The notes: generated by a model from the sequence alone, not told the origin. A DNA stretch of 64,000 bases from Paraherbaspirillum soli (GCF_042654985.1 NZ_JBHSMT010000023.1:137633-201632), one strand, 5' to 3'; positions 51,564 through 60,971 are shown, counted from the stretch's first letter. Program-made: numbers and translations.

Positions 51564-54140
51564 TTACCAACTCACCGTATCGGACAACGTGACGGTTCCC
51601 GAGCCCGGCGTATTCAGCGTACGATTTCCGGAATTCGGCAGACTTTCCCACGTGACCGAACCGTCGCTGTTCTTACGGTAGTACTTGTAAAAAATCGCAG
51701 AATTTGCCGGCAAATTAATCTTGTTGGCCCAGACCGGGTAGCCGGCCGGATCGACCGGCGTACCCAGATCGGTGTTCCACGATCCTAGTTCGGGCACGCT
51801 GCCGGTCACATACATCCATTGCCCAAACGAGGTATTGGCCGTTACATTCACGGCCGCCTGTACCTGCCCGGCCGACGGCGCGATGGTGCAGTTGTTGTAG
51901 CGCGAGCAGACGGATTGCGGAATATCAATGACCTTCGCTGCATTGATCGACGCCAGCAAGTTGATGTACTCGCCCATCGCCCAGCTCAGCGGTGCAATCG
52001 ACTTGCTTGGATTTCCCGCCACATAAGGCGCAGGGGTCGTCGTCTGCCAGCCGCCATCAATGCCGGGAGTGATCGCCGTGGTGTTACCCCAGACCTGTTC
52101 CGGGACAAATCCTTCAGGCGTGGAAAATGCCTTCACAGCGTTCAGATAGGCATTGCCGCTGCTGCCGAGACCGCTCTTTGCAATTTCGTACATCCCGCGT
52201 TCGGCGCTAAAGATCGGCCACAGCCGCCCTCTTCCGGCGCCGTTGTAATTTGAGCCGTCGTTCTGTTCGCCATAACCGTCGAAGTTATAGCGGAACCAGG
52301 CGTCGCCTTTGCCGCTGATGGTCTGCTTGATGGCACCGTCGTAGACCGGGATGGTGGTGACGACGGTGCTGTCGCGCGGGCTCTTGATCCCCATCCGAAC
52401 CAGTTCCAGAAAACCGCCGTCAATGATTTTGCGTTGATCGTGCGAACCGCCGCCGTTTCCTATCGTATAGCTGGACGCGCTGTCCGGGCCGCTGGCCGGA
52501 TTGTAGACCTGAGGGCCGGCGCCGGTACCGCTCTTGGCGGCCGGATTAATTCTGATGTAGTACTTGCCGCTGCCGAGCGGGCCGGTATTGGTGTAAGTCC
52601 ATCCGGCGACGTTCTGCTGCCAATAATCGGCGGTGCGCATGTAGGTCGCGGCGCTGCCGAGGTCGCGATTGACGATCGCTATTTTGGCGGCGGCCACCAG
52701 GCCGGCGATTTCTGCGGCGATCGTCGACGGCGAATAGCCTGAGGTTTCTTCCCATCGCTCCTGTTGCGTCCAAGGTCCGTTGGCGACGATGAAATCGGCT
52801 GCCAGCTTGATTTTCGGCCAGATCGGATTATAGATAGTCGGGCCAAGACGATAGGCAAGCAGGATAGGCATTGCCTGCTGATCCATTTGCGTGCCGTTCC
52901 AGTATGGCGTGCCATTGACTTGCGAATTCTGCGGAAAACGCCCATTCGCCTGCTGCTGCACCTTGAACAGGAAGCCGACGGCGGAGGCTGCCGACGCCGT
53001 GTCGCCCGCCGTGATCAACGCGTTCGCGAACTTGAACAGATCGCGCGCCCAGACCAGATGATAGCCACCCGTATTCTTGGTGTCGTCCGCGGTTTCTCCC
53101 CACGGCGTGCCCATGCCGGCAATCATCGCGCCATTCGATTTGTCCTGTATCGACTTGAGCGACATCGCAGCCAGATAGTACTGATCGTCCGCAGTGCCGC
53201 CTTGCGTGCTGAGGGCGTTGTTGTATGCGTGCCATTCGTTATCGTAGGTCGTTCGCAAGGTGGAGATGTTGTCCGCCAGCGTCGCGTTGGCGGTGTTCAT
53301 GGCCTCCGTTTCAGTCGCGCCGAAACCGACGGCAACGTCGAACGAGATGCTGCTGGCAGTGCTGCCGCCAAAGTCGATCCACCCCATCTGCGCCACATTG
53401 CCGTTCGCAGCAGTGGCATAGGTGTAGTCCATGCTCTTGTCGGCCGCTCCGCCAAGCAGGTCGGTCCAGCCGTCATTGACTCCGACAAAGCCGACCGAGG
53501 CCATGCTGGCGCCGCCGACATTCTTCCATGGAAGCGATACGCCAATCGCAGAAGCCCGATTCGATTTTGAAGCAACAAGCAGTGTGCGCCCGCCTGATGC
53601 CAGCGTTTTTGCCGTATCGCCCGCGCCGGCATCGTTCATCGAAGGATTGTGCAACAGGTAGAGGTTGAAATTGCCGACGTTCTTGCCGTTCAGCGCACTG
53701 AATGTCGTGCGCTGGATCAGCGCATGACGCGTTGGATCGACAAAAATCGTCTTGCTGATTTGCCAGTTGTGGCCGTTATTGGCGGTACTTGCGGTCCAGG
53801 CCATAGCTCGCTTGTCCGGCTGCGTCGCCGTATAGCTGGCTTGCACTTTTTCTTCATCGACAAAAGTTTTTGCTGCATCGCCGACCAAAAACTGCAGATC
53901 GACGGTGTTCGGATTATCGAGAGTCGGGTAGAAGATTTCCGTGACTATGCTGCGGTAGCCGGTAAAGTAGACGCGCGAAGTATTACTGGCCGAGGTGCCG
54001 AGAAACGACTTCTGTGCCGGTGCCCATGTTGAGCCGGCGCCAGGACCGCCCGGTGCGGCGCCTCCTGCAAATGCCAACGGCATGCTCAGGAACGCCGTCA
54101 TCAGAGTTGCCGTGACGACCGGTGTGATGCGTCGATTCAT
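51564..54140 (-). CDS. Secreted glucan 1,4-alpha-glucosidase (GH15) with CBM20
   Basis: An 858-residue exoenzyme that releases glucose from starch ends. A signal peptide (cut after about residue 25) is followed by an N-terminal bacterial glucoamylase beta-sandwich (about 30-300), the GH15 alpha/alpha barrel (about 310-740) with the acid in WEETSGYSPST and a probable base in SWAMGEYINLL, and a C-terminal CBM20 starch-binding domain (about 765-858) with GSVPELGSWN. AAAGGAG lies 7 bp upstream of ATG 54140. No other starch genes are beside it. The frame is open to 54425 but without support. Confidence 0.94.
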   Translation of the reverse strand: MNRRITPVVTATLMTAFLSMPLAFAGGAAPGGPGAGSTWAPAQKSFLGTSASNTSRVYFTGYRSIVTEIFYPTLDNPNTVDLQFLVGDAAKTFVDEEKVQASYTATQPDKRAMAWTASTANNGHNWQISKTIFVDPTRHALIQRTTFSALNGKNVGNFNLYLLHNPSMNDAGAGDTAKTLASGGRTLLVASKSNRASAIGVSLPWKNVGGASMASVGFVGVNDGWTDLLGGAADKSMDYTYATAANGNVAQMGWIDFGGSTASSISFDVAVGFGATETEAMNTANATLADNISTLRTTYDNEWHAYNNALSTQGGTADDQYYLAAMSLKSIQDKSNGAMIAGMGTPWGETADDTKNTGGYHLVWARDLFKFANALITAGDTASAASAVGFLFKVQQQANGRFPQNSQVNGTPYWNGTQMDQQAMPILLAYRLGPTIYNPIWPKIKLAADFIVANGPWTQQERWEETSGYSPSTIAAEIAGLVAAAKIAIVNRDLGSAATYMRTADYWQQNVAGWTYTNTGPLGSGKYYIRINPAAKSGTGAGPQVYNPASGPDSASSYTIGNGGGSHDQRKIIDGGFLELVRMGIKSPRDSTVVTTIPVYDGAIKQTISGKGDAWFRYNFDGYGEQNDGSNYNGAGRGRLWPIFSAERGMYEIAKSGLGSSGNAYLNAVKAFSTPEGFVPEQVWGNTTAITPGIDGGWQTTTPAPYVAGNPSKSIAPLSWAMGEYINLLASINAAKVIDIPQSVCSRYNNCTIAPSAGQVQAAVNVTANTSFGQWMYVTGSVPELGSWNTDLGTPVDPAGYPVWANKINLPANSAIFYKYYRKNSDGSVTWESLPNSGNRTLNTPGSGTVTLSDTVSW

Positions 54141-54396
54141 ATGTATCTCCTTTGATGTTGCTCTTATCGTTATAAAGGGATCCGCATCATTGCCTCCGGC
54201 AGCCCGACAAGCAGGACCGCCATCTGGCGCAAAACGATATGGAAGATTGCGCAAAAAAAACTCACGAGAAACCGTGAGCGATACGGTCAGTGGTACGCGC
54301 TTGAAGGACTGGACTGCATGCGACGGCTGGCAATACATCGACGCAACGCACGCAGTAGAATAAGTCCGTTCGACATCACCTGCATGGAGGATGAAA

Positions 54397-54612
54397 ATGC
54401 TGCTGCAAAAATACAGACGAAGCAAAGGACAATGCCTGCTTTACACGATCGAATATGACCAGGGGCAATATTACATCCAGCGCGACGGCGACATGAAAAA
54501 AGCTGTTCCCGATGCCATTGTGGCCGGCGTCGCGCCGCACGAGGCGACGGCAGAACTGATGCTGCGCACGGCGATAGCGGATATTGAGAGGCTTGCCGGC
54601 ATGGAGGAATAA
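54397..54612 (+). CDS. Small hypothetical protein
   Basis: A 71-residue protein divergent from the glucoamylase gene. GGAGG lies six bases before ATG 54397, and the nearer ATG 54391 touches it directly, so 54397 is the better start. The sequence has a KYRRSKGQCLLYTIEYDQGQ strand-rich start and a helical, acidic C-terminus. I do not recognise it. Confidence 0.65.
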   Translation: MLLQKYRRSKGQCLLYTIEYDQGQYYIQRDGDMKKAVPDAIVAGVAPHEATAELMLRTAIADIERLAGMEE

Positions 54613-54755
54613 ACGGCAGCGGAAGTAATCCAACAAAAAAATTCTTGAATGGATTGCCTCCGCTCCTGCCATTCGGACATTGGCAACGGACGGTTGTCGC
54701 ACGCAACCGACCTGAGTTCTAGTTTGATCGTATTGCAAAGCATGACCATTCCCGG

Positions 54756-55565
54756 CTAATTGGTGTGCCGGCTGCGCTCCAGCTCCGCAATCGCGGACAA
54801 AACTCTATCTGGGTCGAGCTTTTTGGGCGGACGATTTAAGGCCCGCACCAGCCAGCCTTTTCTTTCACGATGCTCATTCGCCAGAGCTACCAAGTCGATG
54901 CTCACATCTGGAATAGAATTTCCCCGAACGACACAATCCACCCTTGCTTCCATCGCATTCATTAAGCGTTCATGAAATGAAATCACTTCGGCAATGAAAA
55001 CAGCGACCGAGTATTTCTCCTCCCCTTTAATTTCAGCCCAGGGCTGGATGCCGTCGATGCGCCTTTCTTGATGGTCCCATCGAATAATAATTTCATCCTT
55101 ATGGCGGAACATCCAGATTCTAGGACCTTCAACCAAATGCATCGAGTCCAACTGCCTCAACCGAATCCATTCGCACGCCTCAAAATACAGTTCAATTCTT
55201 TCGTCCGACTCGTCATCGCCGATGAGTGTTTGAATTTTATTTTCAAAGCTTTTCTGCGAATCAGGCGTCTCAATGAATTGAAAAAGCGCATCAGGTATTG
55301 GCTCCAAAACATCCGCCAGCAGATCAAACAAGTCCTCCCACAGCCTGACCACCTGGTAATTCACGAATGGCGTATTTGCGGCTTGCGGGTCCTGCTTCTG
55401 CCAATGCGCGATGATTTCCGCCGAATAGCGAAATAATTGCTTTCCTTTTACATCGAGATGGTAAACACCATCGGTCAATCCGAACCAGTGCAATGTCTGG
55501 TTTGGAGGCGTTCCCCAAGGAGCTACTTCCTCAAGCTTGGTGAGATCGAATTCAAATAAGGGCAT
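54756..55565 (-). CDS. DUF5984-like protein, candidate immunity protein
   Basis: A 269-residue acidic soluble protein with no signal or membrane segment. The N-terminus (FDLTKLEEVAPWG ... LHWFGLTDG) resembles, from memory, DUF5984 proteins, some of which occur beside polymorphic toxins. It is last of a three-gene minus-strand set with a 12 bp gap to the gene before it, downstream of the metallopeptidase gene. Role as immunity or accessory protein is inference from this position. Confidence 0.7.
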   Translation of the reverse strand: MPLFEFDLTKLEEVAPWGTPPNQTLHWFGLTDGVYHLDVKGKQLFRYSAEIIAHWQKQDPQAANTPFVNYQVVRLWEDLFDLLADVLEPIPDALFQFIETPDSQKSFENKIQTLIGDDESDERIELYFEACEWIRLRQLDSMHLVEGPRIWMFRHKDEIIIRWDHQERRIDGIQPWAEIKGEEKYSVAVFIAEVISFHERLMNAMEARVDCVVRGNSIPDVSIDLVALANEHRERKGWLVRALNRPPKKLDPDRVLSAIAELERSRHTN

Positions 55566-55577
55566 GCTGTTTATTGT

Positions 55578-55907
55578 TTAAGTTGGCCGGAGCGTTTTGG
55601 AGTCGGGGGCGAACGCAATGTCAGGAGCTACATACTCTATCCAAACGACAGCGTGAGGATGGTGTTCTTTTATAGTGTCGATTGCGCCCGCAACTGCCTC
55701 GGCATCATTCGCAGATATTTCATAAGCGAAAATGCTGACGTTCGCCCCCTCTGCCCATAGTTCTTCAATTTCAGATTCCTCTAATACGCCGGCGCCAACC
55801 CAAAGAGCAAATCCAGGCTCTCGCCTCAGGAACTTAAAGCTTTCTAGCCCTGCACGGCTAAGAGCAAGAAAAACCACCACTCCTCCTGACCTTGCGCTAA
55901 CCGGCAT
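55578..55907 (-). CDS. Small hypothetical protein, candidate immunity protein
   Basis: A 109-residue acidic protein, alpha/beta in appearance, without signal peptide. ATG 55907 is preferred because GAAGGAG, which overlaps the end of the metallopeptidase gene, lies six bases upstream; ATG 55922 overlaps that gene's stop. The tight spacing (11 bp) means co-translation with the metallopeptidase, as for effector-immunity pairs. I do not recognise the family. Confidence 0.7.
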   Translation of the reverse strand: MPVSARSGGVVVFLALSRAGLESFKFLRREPGFALWVGAGVLEESEIEELWAEGANVSIFAYEISANDAEAVAGAIDTIKEHHPHAVVWIEYVAPDIAFAPDSKTLRPT

Positions 55908-55918
55908 GCTTGACTCCT

Positions 55919-56548
55919 TCATAGGATCCGCGCGCCACTCTTAATACGCGTCGTATTCGGCAGCAACGATGCATCCGCAGGGTCATCCAGAAAGTTGGCC
56001 AGCGCCGACATATAGAAATCCATGTGTTTAATATGCGTGGCCCTGGCAGCTGTTCCATCCCCGTGCAGATATCTGGCATCAAAGTAGTGTGAAATCAATT
56101 CGCCTTGCTGCTCCATATTGAACGCCGCCATCGGCTTGCCTGCGTCCGCAACCGCATCGTAGCGATAGGCGCGTCCGAGCCGCTGCCCCGAGCCTGCCCA
56201 ATATCCGCCCTTGATCGCGATCAGCACGCCGCAGCGCAGAACGCCGTAGCCCAATTGATACTGCCAGACGTGTGTCATTTCGTGAATGAACCAGACTTTA
56301 TATCTGTCCCTTTCCATCGAAAAATCAGGCTTGCAATAAGCCGCCGGAAAATACATTTGGCCATTCGGCGTCATCGCATTGCTGCCGGCGCCGACTATGT
56401 ATGGCCGCTTATGCACCTTGACCTGCGCATAGTCGATGGCGTGCTTAAAGACCTTTTGGGCCATGGCGATTTCGCCCGCCGTCAACGGCCGTACTTTGTC
56501 TTCGGCTGTGGTGAACTTCTTGAGCCGTCTCAACATATGTAAGGGCAT
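55919..56548 (-). CDS. Putative zinc metallopeptidase, T6SS/Vgr-associated effector-like
   Basis: A 209-residue protein with a zincin motif HEMTH (about 89-93, in VWFIHEMTHVWQYQ) and a downstream EQQGE (about 146-150) that can supply the third ligand. I associate this HExTHVWQ pattern with proteins labelled Vgr-related or Rhs-type in other proteobacteria, many being type VI secretion cargo; that link is recollection, not a search. There is no signal peptide, consistent with T6SS delivery or a cytoplasmic role. AGGAGAG precedes ATG 56548. Two small genes follow with 11-12 bp gaps. No vgrG, hcp or rhs gene is in the window. Confidence 0.75.
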   Translation of the reverse strand: MPLHMLRRLKKFTTAEDKVRPLTAGEIAMAQKVFKHAIDYAQVKVHKRPYIVGAGSNAMTPNGQMYFPAAYCKPDFSMERDRYKVWFIHEMTHVWQYQLGYGVLRCGVLIAIKGGYWAGSGQRLGRAYRYDAVADAGKPMAAFNMEQQGELISHYFDARYLHGDGTAARATHIKHMDFYMSALANFLDDPADASLLPNTTRIKSGARIL

Positions 56549-56592
56549 GATCTACCGCTCTCCTCGACATTGCCTGGATCCCGACATCTTAA

Positions 56593-57966
56593 TTAATGCT
56601 TGGATATTCTTGGGCCGCTAGCGGTATCTTCAAGATCGAATCCCAGACTGGCAATCTGGTCTCGAAGCGCATCCGCCTCGGCCCAAAGCTTTTGCTGCCG
56701 CGCCTGCTGGCGTTTTTCCACCAGCGCCAACACTTCCGCCGGCAAGCTGTCTTCCCGATCGCGCCACTCAGCCAGCTGCAGCCCCAATACCGGCTCGAAC
56801 GCATCCAGCGTCGCTCGTTTGACGGCGGCCGGCACTGCGCTCTTGACTACCTCCCACACGATAGCCATGGCGCGCGGCAGGTTCAGGTCTTGGTTAATCT
56901 CCGCGGTAAAGCGTTCCACAAACTTTGCATCGGCAATGCCGCCCGTCGGCCAGCTAAAGTATGCTTCCCGCAAGCGGTTCAACGCCACCTGCGCCGAGCC
57001 GAGCGCTTCCAGCGTAAAACTCATTTGCCCGCGGTAGTGCGCGCTAAGGCATAAATAGCGGTACGACAAAGGCTCAAAACCCTTATCGATCAAAGTCTGG
57101 AGCCGCAAAAATTCGCCGCTGGATTTTGACATCTTTTCCGCATTCAAACGCAAGAAATAACCGTGCATCCAGAAGTTGGCCAGCCGGGTGCCGTAGCAGG
57201 CTTCGGTTTGCGCAATCTCGTTGTTGTGATGCACCGCGATGTGATCCTCGCCGCCGCAATGGATGTCGAACCAGGGGCTCAGGAATTTGGCCGACATCGC
57301 CGAACATTCGATGTGCCAACCGGGGAAGCCGCGGCCCCACGGACTATCCCATTCCATTTGCCGTTGCGCGTCCGCAGGGCTGAACTTCCACAAAGCAAAG
57401 TCGGTAGGCCCGCGTTTTTCGCCGCTGTCGACCCGAATCCCGGCCTGCAAACCCTCCCGGTCGAGACGGGCCAGGTAGCCGTAGCTATCCTGCCGGCTGG
57501 TATCGAAATACACGCCATCCGAAGTGCAGTAGGTAAACCCCTTCTCCTCCAGCGTCGAGATGAAGTCGATCTGCTCCGCAATATGATCCGTGGCGCGGCA
57601 CCAGGTAGTCGGCGGCAACAGGTTCAAGGCCCGCATATCGTCCTGGAAAGCGGCGGTATAGCGCTCGGCAATGGCCCAGGCCGATTCGCCGGTGCGATGA
57701 CTGCCCTTCTCCATCTTGTCTTCGCCCTCGTCGGCATCGGACACCAGGTGGCCGACATCGGTAATGTTGACCACATGGCGCACCGCATAACCGTTGAACG
57801 TCAGCACCCGGCGCAGCAAATCTTCAAAGATATAAGTGCGCAGATTGCCGATATGGGCATAGTCGTACACCGTCGGACCGCAGCAATAGAGCCCGACATG
57901 ATCCGTGTGAATCGGTTCGAACAGACGCAGTGCGCGTTGATAGGTGTCGTACAGATAAAGATGCAT
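56593..57966 (-). CDS. cysS: Cysteine--tRNA ligase
   Basis: A 457-residue class I synthetase. The zinc Cys is in YCCGPTVYDYAHIGN with its HIGH-like AHIGN (about residue 37), and the KMSKS loop is intact (about 277). The GWHIECSAMS and GGEDHIAVHHNNE segments bind cysteine and zinc. Length is normal. ATG 57966 opens the conserved sequence (the frame is open to 58005). It precedes the metallopeptidase gene by 44 bp. Confidence 0.95.
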   Translation of the reverse strand: MHLYLYDTYQRALRLFEPIHTDHVGLYCCGPTVYDYAHIGNLRTYIFEDLLRRVLTFNGYAVRHVVNITDVGHLVSDADEGEDKMEKGSHRTGESAWAIAERYTAAFQDDMRALNLLPPTTWCRATDHIAEQIDFISTLEEKGFTYCTSDGVYFDTSRQDSYGYLARLDREGLQAGIRVDSGEKRGPTDFALWKFSPADAQRQMEWDSPWGRGFPGWHIECSAMSAKFLSPWFDIHCGGEDHIAVHHNNEIAQTEACYGTRLANFWMHGYFLRLNAEKMSKSSGEFLRLQTLIDKGFEPLSYRYLCLSAHYRGQMSFTLEALGSAQVALNRLREAYFSWPTGGIADAKFVERFTAEINQDLNLPRAMAIVWEVVKSAVPAAVKRATLDAFEPVLGLQLAEWRDREDSLPAEVLALVEKRQQARQQKLWAEADALRDQIASLGFDLEDTASGPRISKH

Positions 57967-58124
57967 AGCGGCCCCAAAAAAGGAAATGGCTGCCAGTTTG
58001 TACAACTGGCAGCCATCAGGGTTCAGACGAAGACAAGGTTTTAGTCAGCAGTTCCCGATGACCAGCGGTGACAGCAAGAATGCGACATGGAGTGTGTTCC
58101 CGTTTAAGAAATGTCTAAGAAGGT

Positions 58125-58394
58125 TAGGGTCTGTTGGCATATAAATTGGGAGATGCGTTCAAACCAAAACGTGTGCCGGCAAGGCGTGCGGCGCAGCAAG
58201 GGGTGGTCCCCCTTGCAAGACGCACAACGCAGTCCGGCGCGCGTTTTGGTTTGAACCCGGAGGGAATGGGTCTAAAACACTACATGGCGTTGTTGCAGGC
58301 TGCTTGTTTGGCTCGCCAAACCGCGCAACCTGCGCCTAGCCCTGCAGCGTTTTAGACCCATTCGCACTCCCAATTTATATGCCAACAGGCCCTA
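58125..58394. mobile_element. 270 bp MITE-like element with 28 bp terminal inverted repeats
   Basis: Outer arms begin TAGGGTCTGTTGGCATATAA on the left and match the reverse complement of the right end over 28 bp with one mismatch. Inside are two further inverted repeats: GTTCAAACCAAAACG with CGTTTTGGTTTGAAC, and ATGGGTCTAAAAC with GTTTTAGACCCAT. No transposase is encoded. TA at both outer ends could be a target duplication as made by IS630/Tc1-like enzymes. Located between cysS and the toxin gene, in the 497 bp gap that otherwise shows nothing. Confidence 0.85.
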
Positions 58395-58463
58395 GATCCT
58401 ATGGCTTCGCCTGGATTTGGTCAAGCGCGGTAGCCCAAGTTACGTGCTGCACGCATGCAATCT

Positions 58464-58742
58464 CTAACGCTTCAAATCTCTATAGAAATTTTCATGCGGG
58501 CCAATCGCTTCCAAATAGACCAAGCGCACCGCACCATCGACGGTATAGCCCAATAGATATAGCTGACCTTGGCTGCGAAATTTATAGACATGTAGTGATG
58601 AAAGGTCGCCTTTCTTGCGCTCCCCCATCTCTGGATTAGCTACGACGACATCAACGGCTTCGTCCACATCAGCAACGACGTTAGCTTGAAGTTTTTTGTA
58701 CTGTCGACCAAACCTGCGCGTTTGACGCGCTTCGTAAGTCAT
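58464..58742 (-). CDS. RelE/ParE family toxin
   Basis: A 92-residue basic protein with the RelE-fold pattern: RRFGRQYKKL helix, DVVVANPEMGERKKGDLSSL, then the strands VYKFRSQGQLYLLGYTV and VRLVYLEAIGPHENFY. Type II toxins of this fold cleave mRNA or block gyrase; which one is not readable. Its ATG overlaps the antitoxin stop (ATGA). Confidence 0.9.
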   Translation of the reverse strand: MTYEARQTRRFGRQYKKLQANVVADVDEAVDVVVANPEMGERKKGDLSSLHVYKFRSQGQLYLLGYTVDGAVRLVYLEAIGPHENFYRDLKR

Positions 58743-58975
58743 GTGGCGCTGCGGCTGCGCGGGACAAATGCCGTCGTTTGCTCACGCGGCTCAGCCATTG
58801 CAGCCAAACTCTCAGCAATAAAACTCACTGGCAAATCAGGATTATCCAAAGCAGCGCGACCAACAGCAGCCCAGAATTCAATTTGGCCTGAAATAGTTCG
58901 ATGCTCGGTGGCTGCGTCGGCCTTGGCAAGATCGTAAAGCGCCTTGTCAATACGGATGGATGTGGTTGAGGTCAT
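58739..58975 (-). CDS. ParD-like antitoxin
   Basis: A 78-residue protein whose N-terminus (TSTTSIRIDKALYDLAKADA) fits a ribbon-helix-helix DNA-binding domain; the rest would bind the toxin. It is upstream of the toxin gene as usual for type II pairs and probably autoregulates. GGAG seven bases before ATG 58975 defines the start; the frame to 59026 has no such site. Confidence 0.88.
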   Translation of the reverse strand: MTSTTSIRIDKALYDLAKADAATEHRTISGQIEFWAAVGRAALDNPDLPVSFIAESLAAMAEPREQTTAFVPRSRSAT

Positions 58976-59245
58976 TTTTTGCTCCTTGCTACATTTGTAG
59001 CGTGATGATACCCCGACTCGAAACATAATATAAGCACCCCCGATCCGTCACTGCCCCCCCTCACTTCGCAAACGTAGTATGTGCGGGCTGCACACCCGCA
59101 GCTTCCGCTGATCGAGATTTCCATATCAAATTGCAAGGCCTCATGCTAAATTTCCGCCTTGCAATTTATTACAAAGCGGGTCTCGGCCTCCAAGCGACAC
59201 ACGCCTGCTTCAATGACAAAGAAATTTTCGGGAAATGACCTACCA

Positions 59246-60949
59246 ATGACCAACAACAAAGCCATCGCAGGCCGCTGCCGCCGGGCGCTCGTCGCCGCGG
59301 CCATTGCGGCCGTATTTACATCTGCTTCGGGATCGCCGCTCGCCACTCAAGCCGCCGCGCCAACGACCCCGGCTGCGACGACAGTCGATGGCGGTCAATA
59401 TTATGGCCAGCTGCTGGACGGCAAATTGCATGGGCAAGGAAAAATAGTATGGCCGAATGGCGCCTGGTATGAGGGCGGCTTTGACAAAGGATTATTTTCC
59501 GGCAAAGGGAAATACCAAGCGAGTACCGGCGCCACCTACGAGGGAGACTTCAAGGATGGCGTGATGACCGGACAAGGACGCACGGTCGATCAACACGGCG
59601 CGGTTTATGTCGGTCATTTCGCCAATAACGAATTCGACGGAAAAGGGCGATACGAATTGCCGGACAAGCAATCCTACGAAGGCGACTTTGTCAAAGGAGA
59701 TTTCACGGGCAACGGCGTCTATCAGGACAAAGACGGCTCCCGCCTTGCTGGCGCCTTCGTCAAATGGCATGTCCAAGGCGTCGCCACGTTTACCGGCACA
59801 AAGGGGGATATCCTTGAAGGCTCTTTTGTCGATAACGAACTGGTCGGAAAGGGACGTTTCATCGGCAAGAATGGCAGCCGCTACGAGGGCGAGTTCAAGA
59901 ACTCCAAGTTCAACGGCCAGGGAGTGTTCCGCGACGCCAAAGGCAACGAATACAAAGGCGGTTTTGAGTATGGCCTGTATGAAGGCGAAGGCGTCCTGAC
60001 CTACGCCGTGCCGCAAACGGATGGCCGCACCAAAGACAGCGGCACCTGGCATTACGGGCAGCTGGAAAACAAAGAAGCTGAGAAGCAAACCAAACTCAAT
60101 GTCGAAACAGCCTTGTACAACCAGCGCGCCTTGCTAGACAAGACTTTGTCTGCGTTGTTGCCGCATGAAGCGGGCAAGATCAATCTGTATTTGTTGGCGG
60201 TCGGGGGCAATGGCGCACAGGAGGTGTTTCACCGCGAAACGGATTTCGTCCGCAAGCAGTTCGATAGCGATTTCGGGACCCAGGGACGGTCCATGGTATT
60301 GGTCAACAGCCGCAACACGGTCAGCGAAGCGCCGATGGCGACCTTGACCAGCATTCGCGAAAGCCTGACCGCCATCGCCAACCGGATGGACAAGGAAAAC
60401 GACATCCTGTTTCTGTATTTGACCAGCCACGGATCGAAGGATCATGAATTCCAGCTGGATCAGAACGGCATGGACCTGCGCAACCTGGAGGCCAAGGAAT
60501 TGGGGAAAATGCTGAAGGAGTCTGGCATCCGCTGGAAGGTCGTGGTGGTCTCGGCCTGTTATTCCGGCGGCTTCATCGACCCTCTCAAGGATGAGCACAC
60601 GATGGTGATTACCGCCGCGCGCCACGACCGGACCTCGTTCGGATGCGCCGACGAAAACGACTTCACTTACTTCGGCAAAGCGTTCTTCAAGGAGTCTTTG
60701 CCGCACAGTACATCCTTTGGCGACGCTTTCAACAAGACCAAGACGCTGGTGGCGACCTGGGAAAAAGACGACGCCAAGGCCGACGGCGAAACCTCCGAGA
60801 TTGTCCATTCAGAACCGCAAATGCATCATGCGGCGGCGATCGACAAATACCTGAAAAAATGGCGAGCGCAATTAAAAGCGGCACCGCAGGCTGTCGATGT
60901 CAAGCAGACCTTGCCAGTCGGGCCGGTTGAGCAAAAATCAACGCAGTAG
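59246..60949 (+). CDS. MORN-repeat protein with C13 (caspase-like) peptidase domain
   Basis: A 567-residue protein. A signal peptide-like stretch (RRALVAAAIAAVFTSASG) is followed by nine tandem 23-residue MORN repeats (about 50-258, e.g. YEGDFKDGVMTGQG) and a Peptidase C13 domain (about 320-540). The catalytic pair is His in TSHGS (about 394) and Cys in SACYSGGF (about 437). C13 is the legumain/GPI8 clan with a caspase-like fold; bacterial members are little studied. MORN repeats usually bind lipids or scaffolds. ATG 59246 is chosen; 59213 is possible. It is the largest gene of the accessory island and stands alone on the plus strand. Confidence 0.9.
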   Translation: MTNNKAIAGRCRRALVAAAIAAVFTSASGSPLATQAAAPTTPAATTVDGGQYYGQLLDGKLHGQGKIVWPNGAWYEGGFDKGLFSGKGKYQASTGATYEGDFKDGVMTGQGRTVDQHGAVYVGHFANNEFDGKGRYELPDKQSYEGDFVKGDFTGNGVYQDKDGSRLAGAFVKWHVQGVATFTGTKGDILEGSFVDNELVGKGRFIGKNGSRYEGEFKNSKFNGQGVFRDAKGNEYKGGFEYGLYEGEGVLTYAVPQTDGRTKDSGTWHYGQLENKEAEKQTKLNVETALYNQRALLDKTLSALLPHEAGKINLYLLAVGGNGAQEVFHRETDFVRKQFDSDFGTQGRSMVLVNSRNTVSEAPMATLTSIRESLTAIANRMDKENDILFLYLTSHGSKDHEFQLDQNGMDLRNLEAKELGKMLKESGIRWKVVVVSACYSGGFIDPLKDEHTMVITAARHDRTSFGCADENDFTYFGKAFFKESLPHSTSFGDAFNKTKTLVATWEKDDAKADGETSEIVHSEPQMHHAAAIDKYLKKWRAQLKAAPQAVDVKQTLPVGPVEQKSTQ

Positions 60950-60971
60950 CAGGTTCGTTCATCCCGAAATC

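Noticed and set aside
51564..54425. Extension of the glucoamylase N-terminus to 54425
   Set aside because: ATG 54140 has a strong ribosome binding site and directly begins a signal peptide; the extra 95 residues have no protein-like character.
57967..58463. tRNA gene upstream of cysS
   Set aside because: The strong secondary structure there comes from the MITE; no cloverleaf or T-loop sequence is present.
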